A program made the position numbers and the translations under genes. From NCBI GenBank assembly GCA_018819665.1, contig JAHJOY010000317.1, positions 1 to 12,883 of the forward strand: a stretch of 12,883 nucleotides of DNA, written 5' to 3'. Within the stretch, counting starts at the first letter, position 1. Each line of letters starts with the position of its first letter. Of this stretch, positions 12,644 through 12,883 are shown piece after piece. The notes under the pieces are model-generated. The model searched no databases. It was not told the DNA's origin and saw only the letters and a program-made list of their open reading frames with translations. This DNA is from a bacterium (GTDB lineage Bacteria > Atribacterota > Phoenicimicrobiia > Phoenicimicrobiales > Phoenicimicrobiaceae).

Positions 12644-12883
12644 TCAGATAATACATCTCCAGTATTTTCTTTTCATTCCTTTTCCTGGCGTTTCAAATTT
12701 GGACCACTTGTACCCCTTGTTAACAAGAAATTGATGTCTCTCATTATCCAAATCATCATTCCCGGGACAATATATAACTATACCGCCCTTCTTTGTAACC
12801 CTCTCCATTTCCTTATGCTCCGCTTCTTTGTTATCTCCAAATACATAGCCTCCCATAACTATATCTGCAAAATTATCTTGAAA
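12644..12883 (-). CDS. SAM-dependent methyltransferase, C-terminal part (runs off window)
   Basis: Seventy-nine codons of the 3' end lie in the window; the start is beyond the right edge. The frame reads FQDNFADIVMGGYVFGD (17 residues at the visible start), matching the class I methyltransferase motif IV region in which D-x-F-D-I-V precedes the next helix. EMERVTKKGGIVIYCPG (41 codons or less downstream) is the motif-VI-like strand with the typical K-x-G-G turn. A hairpin strand with KYWRCII ends the protein. The internal ATG at 12856 is not the start, since the motif begins before it. Without the SAM-binding motif I in view, the substrate cannot be judged. Confidence 0.7.
   Translation of the reverse strand, partial: FQDNFADIVMGGYVFGDNKEAEHKEMERVTKKGGIVIYCPGNDDLDNERHQFLVNKGYKWSKFETPGKGMKRKYWRCII

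Overview
The window is AT-rich bacterial chromosomal DNA with strong Shine-Dalgarno sites (GGAGG/AAAGGAG) before nearly every gene. It mixes core housekeeping genes with accessory genes, gene remnants and many small palindromic intergenic repeats. The LL-H-type holin, the M15 endolysin-like enzyme and the repeat load suggest an anaerobic Firmicutes-like or deep-branching (for example Atribacterota-like) organism. No rRNA or other marker fixes the lineage, so this is inference.

Layout. (1) 1-1500, + strand: a compact lysis-like module of an LL-H-type holin, an M15 peptidase and a YvrJ/BhlA-like small membrane protein. No other phage gene is visible. The holin and peptidase genes are each preceded by a near-duplicate leader of paired hairpins plus TTGGTAAA octamers. 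(2) 1500-5640: a minus-strand operon of typA (BipA GTPase) followed by a DEAD-box RNA helicase with a DbpA-like C-terminal domain, two factors plausibly linked through ribosome assembly. It lies between two inverted copies of a ~60-nt palindromic element. A well-formed promoter between the helicase gene and the left copy could drive a small RNA. (3) 5280-5880: a graveyard holding IS21-like terminal repeats, a truncated RhuM-family N-terminus and another short coding remnant, bounded by palindromes. (4) 5908-9346: a WYL-domain regulator (minus) and, after a repeat-filled gap, a 644-residue methyltransferase/ATP-grasp fusion (plus) with its own good promoter. (5) 9365-11231, minus strand: a decayed winged-helix tail of a divergent-AAA type protein, a flavin-reductase-like protein, and a nucleoside deaminase fused to a Cys-rich C-terminal domain. 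(6) 11232-12883, minus strand: a gap with possible coding scraps, a multi-pass membrane protein of unknown function, a composite repeat matching the one near 7.1 kb, and the C-terminal end of a methyltransferase running off the window.

No tRNA, rRNA, CRISPR array or intact transposase was found. The most distinctive signals are the methyltransferase/ATP-grasp fusion, the palindrome-flanked typA-helicase cassette with its candidate small RNA, and hairpin repeats whose arms vary by compensatory changes while loop and flank stay fixed. None of these amounts to a demonstrated new system.
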